From positions 1 through 32,079 of the forward strand of contig NZ_PEBS01000063.1 in the NCBI RefSeq assembly GCF_002869965.1: DNA of 32,079 nt, read 5' to 3'. Each line of letters opens with the position of its first letter. Position 1 is the stretch's first letter. The notes beneath the pieces were generated by a model that saw only the letters and a program-made list of their open reading frames with translations, was not told the DNA's origin and made no database searches. Source of the stretch: Janthinobacterium sp. ROICE36 (GTDB lineage Bacteria > Pseudomonadota > Gammaproteobacteria > Burkholderiales > Burkholderiaceae_D). A program made the translations under genes and the position numbers. Positions 31,943 to 32,079 of the stretch are shown in pieces.

Positions 31943-32079
31943 ACGGTCATTTGGCAGGACACTGCCGCCACCAAGGAGAAACAATGACCGTTGTAAAGCG
32001 TAACAAGCGGGCCAAGCCCGACCCGGAACTGCTCAAACTGGCCGACAGCTTGCTGGCCAACTACCAGAAGCCCGAGGAT
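31919..32079 (+). mobile_element. Left end of an IS256-family insertion sequence (runs off the window)
   Basis: The left terminal repeat is proposed at 31919-31945 and contains AATTTTGTGTAAAC, close to the AATTGTGTAAAA core I recall for IS256 ends. The transposase start follows at 31984. The element interrupts the azoreductase gene. The right end and target duplication are outside the window. Confidence 0.7.
31984..32079 (+). CDS. IS256-family transposase, N-terminal fragment (cut by window end)
   Basis: Thirty-two codons are visible, starting at ATG with AAGGAG eight bases upstream. The segment ELLKLADSLLANYQKPED matches the N-terminal pattern of IS256/Mutator-type (DDE) transposases, where QKPEDL is followed by the conserved GLLKQLTK region that lies beyond this window. 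The catalytic residues cannot be checked. The start lies about 65 bp inside the element, as usual for this family. Confidence 0.75.
   Translation, partial: MTVVKRNKRAKPDPELLKLADSLLANYQKPED

Overview
The window looks like a chromosomal segment of a betaproteobacterium of the Oxalobacteraceae, most likely Janthinobacterium or a close relative. This is inferred from the high GC, the many GCC/GGC/CTG codons and the gene set (tandem HD-GYP protein, Cache-type chemoreceptor, AlaC-like aminotransferase, MetE). No rRNA, tRNA or CRISPR array was seen. Positions 1-175 hold nothing I can support.

Left part (1-15.7 kb), ordinary housekeeping and sensing: a TonB-dependent receptor, a two-HD-domain c-di-GMP phosphodiesterase, a tiny protein with an Sm/Hfq-like sequence pattern, two tandem DUF2939 proteins, a solitary ParB-domain protein, a cystathionine beta-synthase/gamma-lyase pair joined by a TTGA stop/start overlap, thymidine kinase, a DUF2007 protein, a methyl-accepting chemotaxis protein and the periplasmic tail-specific protease Prc.

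Middle part (15.7-29.1 kb), the most interesting stretch: five copies (A-E) of one ~120-bp intergenic element, all on the + strand and at nearly constant length. Each has a conserved upstream block, a palindrome at the predicted transcription start, a short CU-rich segment with anti-Shine-Dalgarno motifs (CUCCU, CCUCC) partly displayed on a small hairpin, and an intrinsic terminator with eight T. I read these as five genes of one ~77-nt sRNA family. They separate the modules LysR/MFS, pentapeptide protein/AlaC, MetE, and an E1 cassette. The architecture recalls the toxic anti-SD sRNAs reported from Betaproteobacteria, but I could not test this.

The E1 cassette (23.6-28.9 kb) holds a full-length homodimeric pyruvate-dehydrogenase-type E1 (catalytic residues intact, no E2/E3 beside it), a glutathione transferase, a MarR regulator, and a 372-residue protein that resembles only the C-terminal part of that E1 and lacks the thiamine-diphosphate site. 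The motif TTGCA-WW-TGCAA occurs upstream of the orphan E1-like gene and between marR and the E1 gene, suggesting one MarR-controlled regulon. Cystathionine gamma-lyase, MetE and an E1 paralog that could use 2-oxobutyrate give the window a loose sulfur-amino-acid theme.

Right end (29.2-32.1 kb), a damaged, acquired region: an AspT/YidE-type transporter gene is frameshifted and loses its 3' half where a LysR/azoreductase pair begins. The azoreductase gene is itself cut near its 3' end by an IS256-family element that runs off the window.
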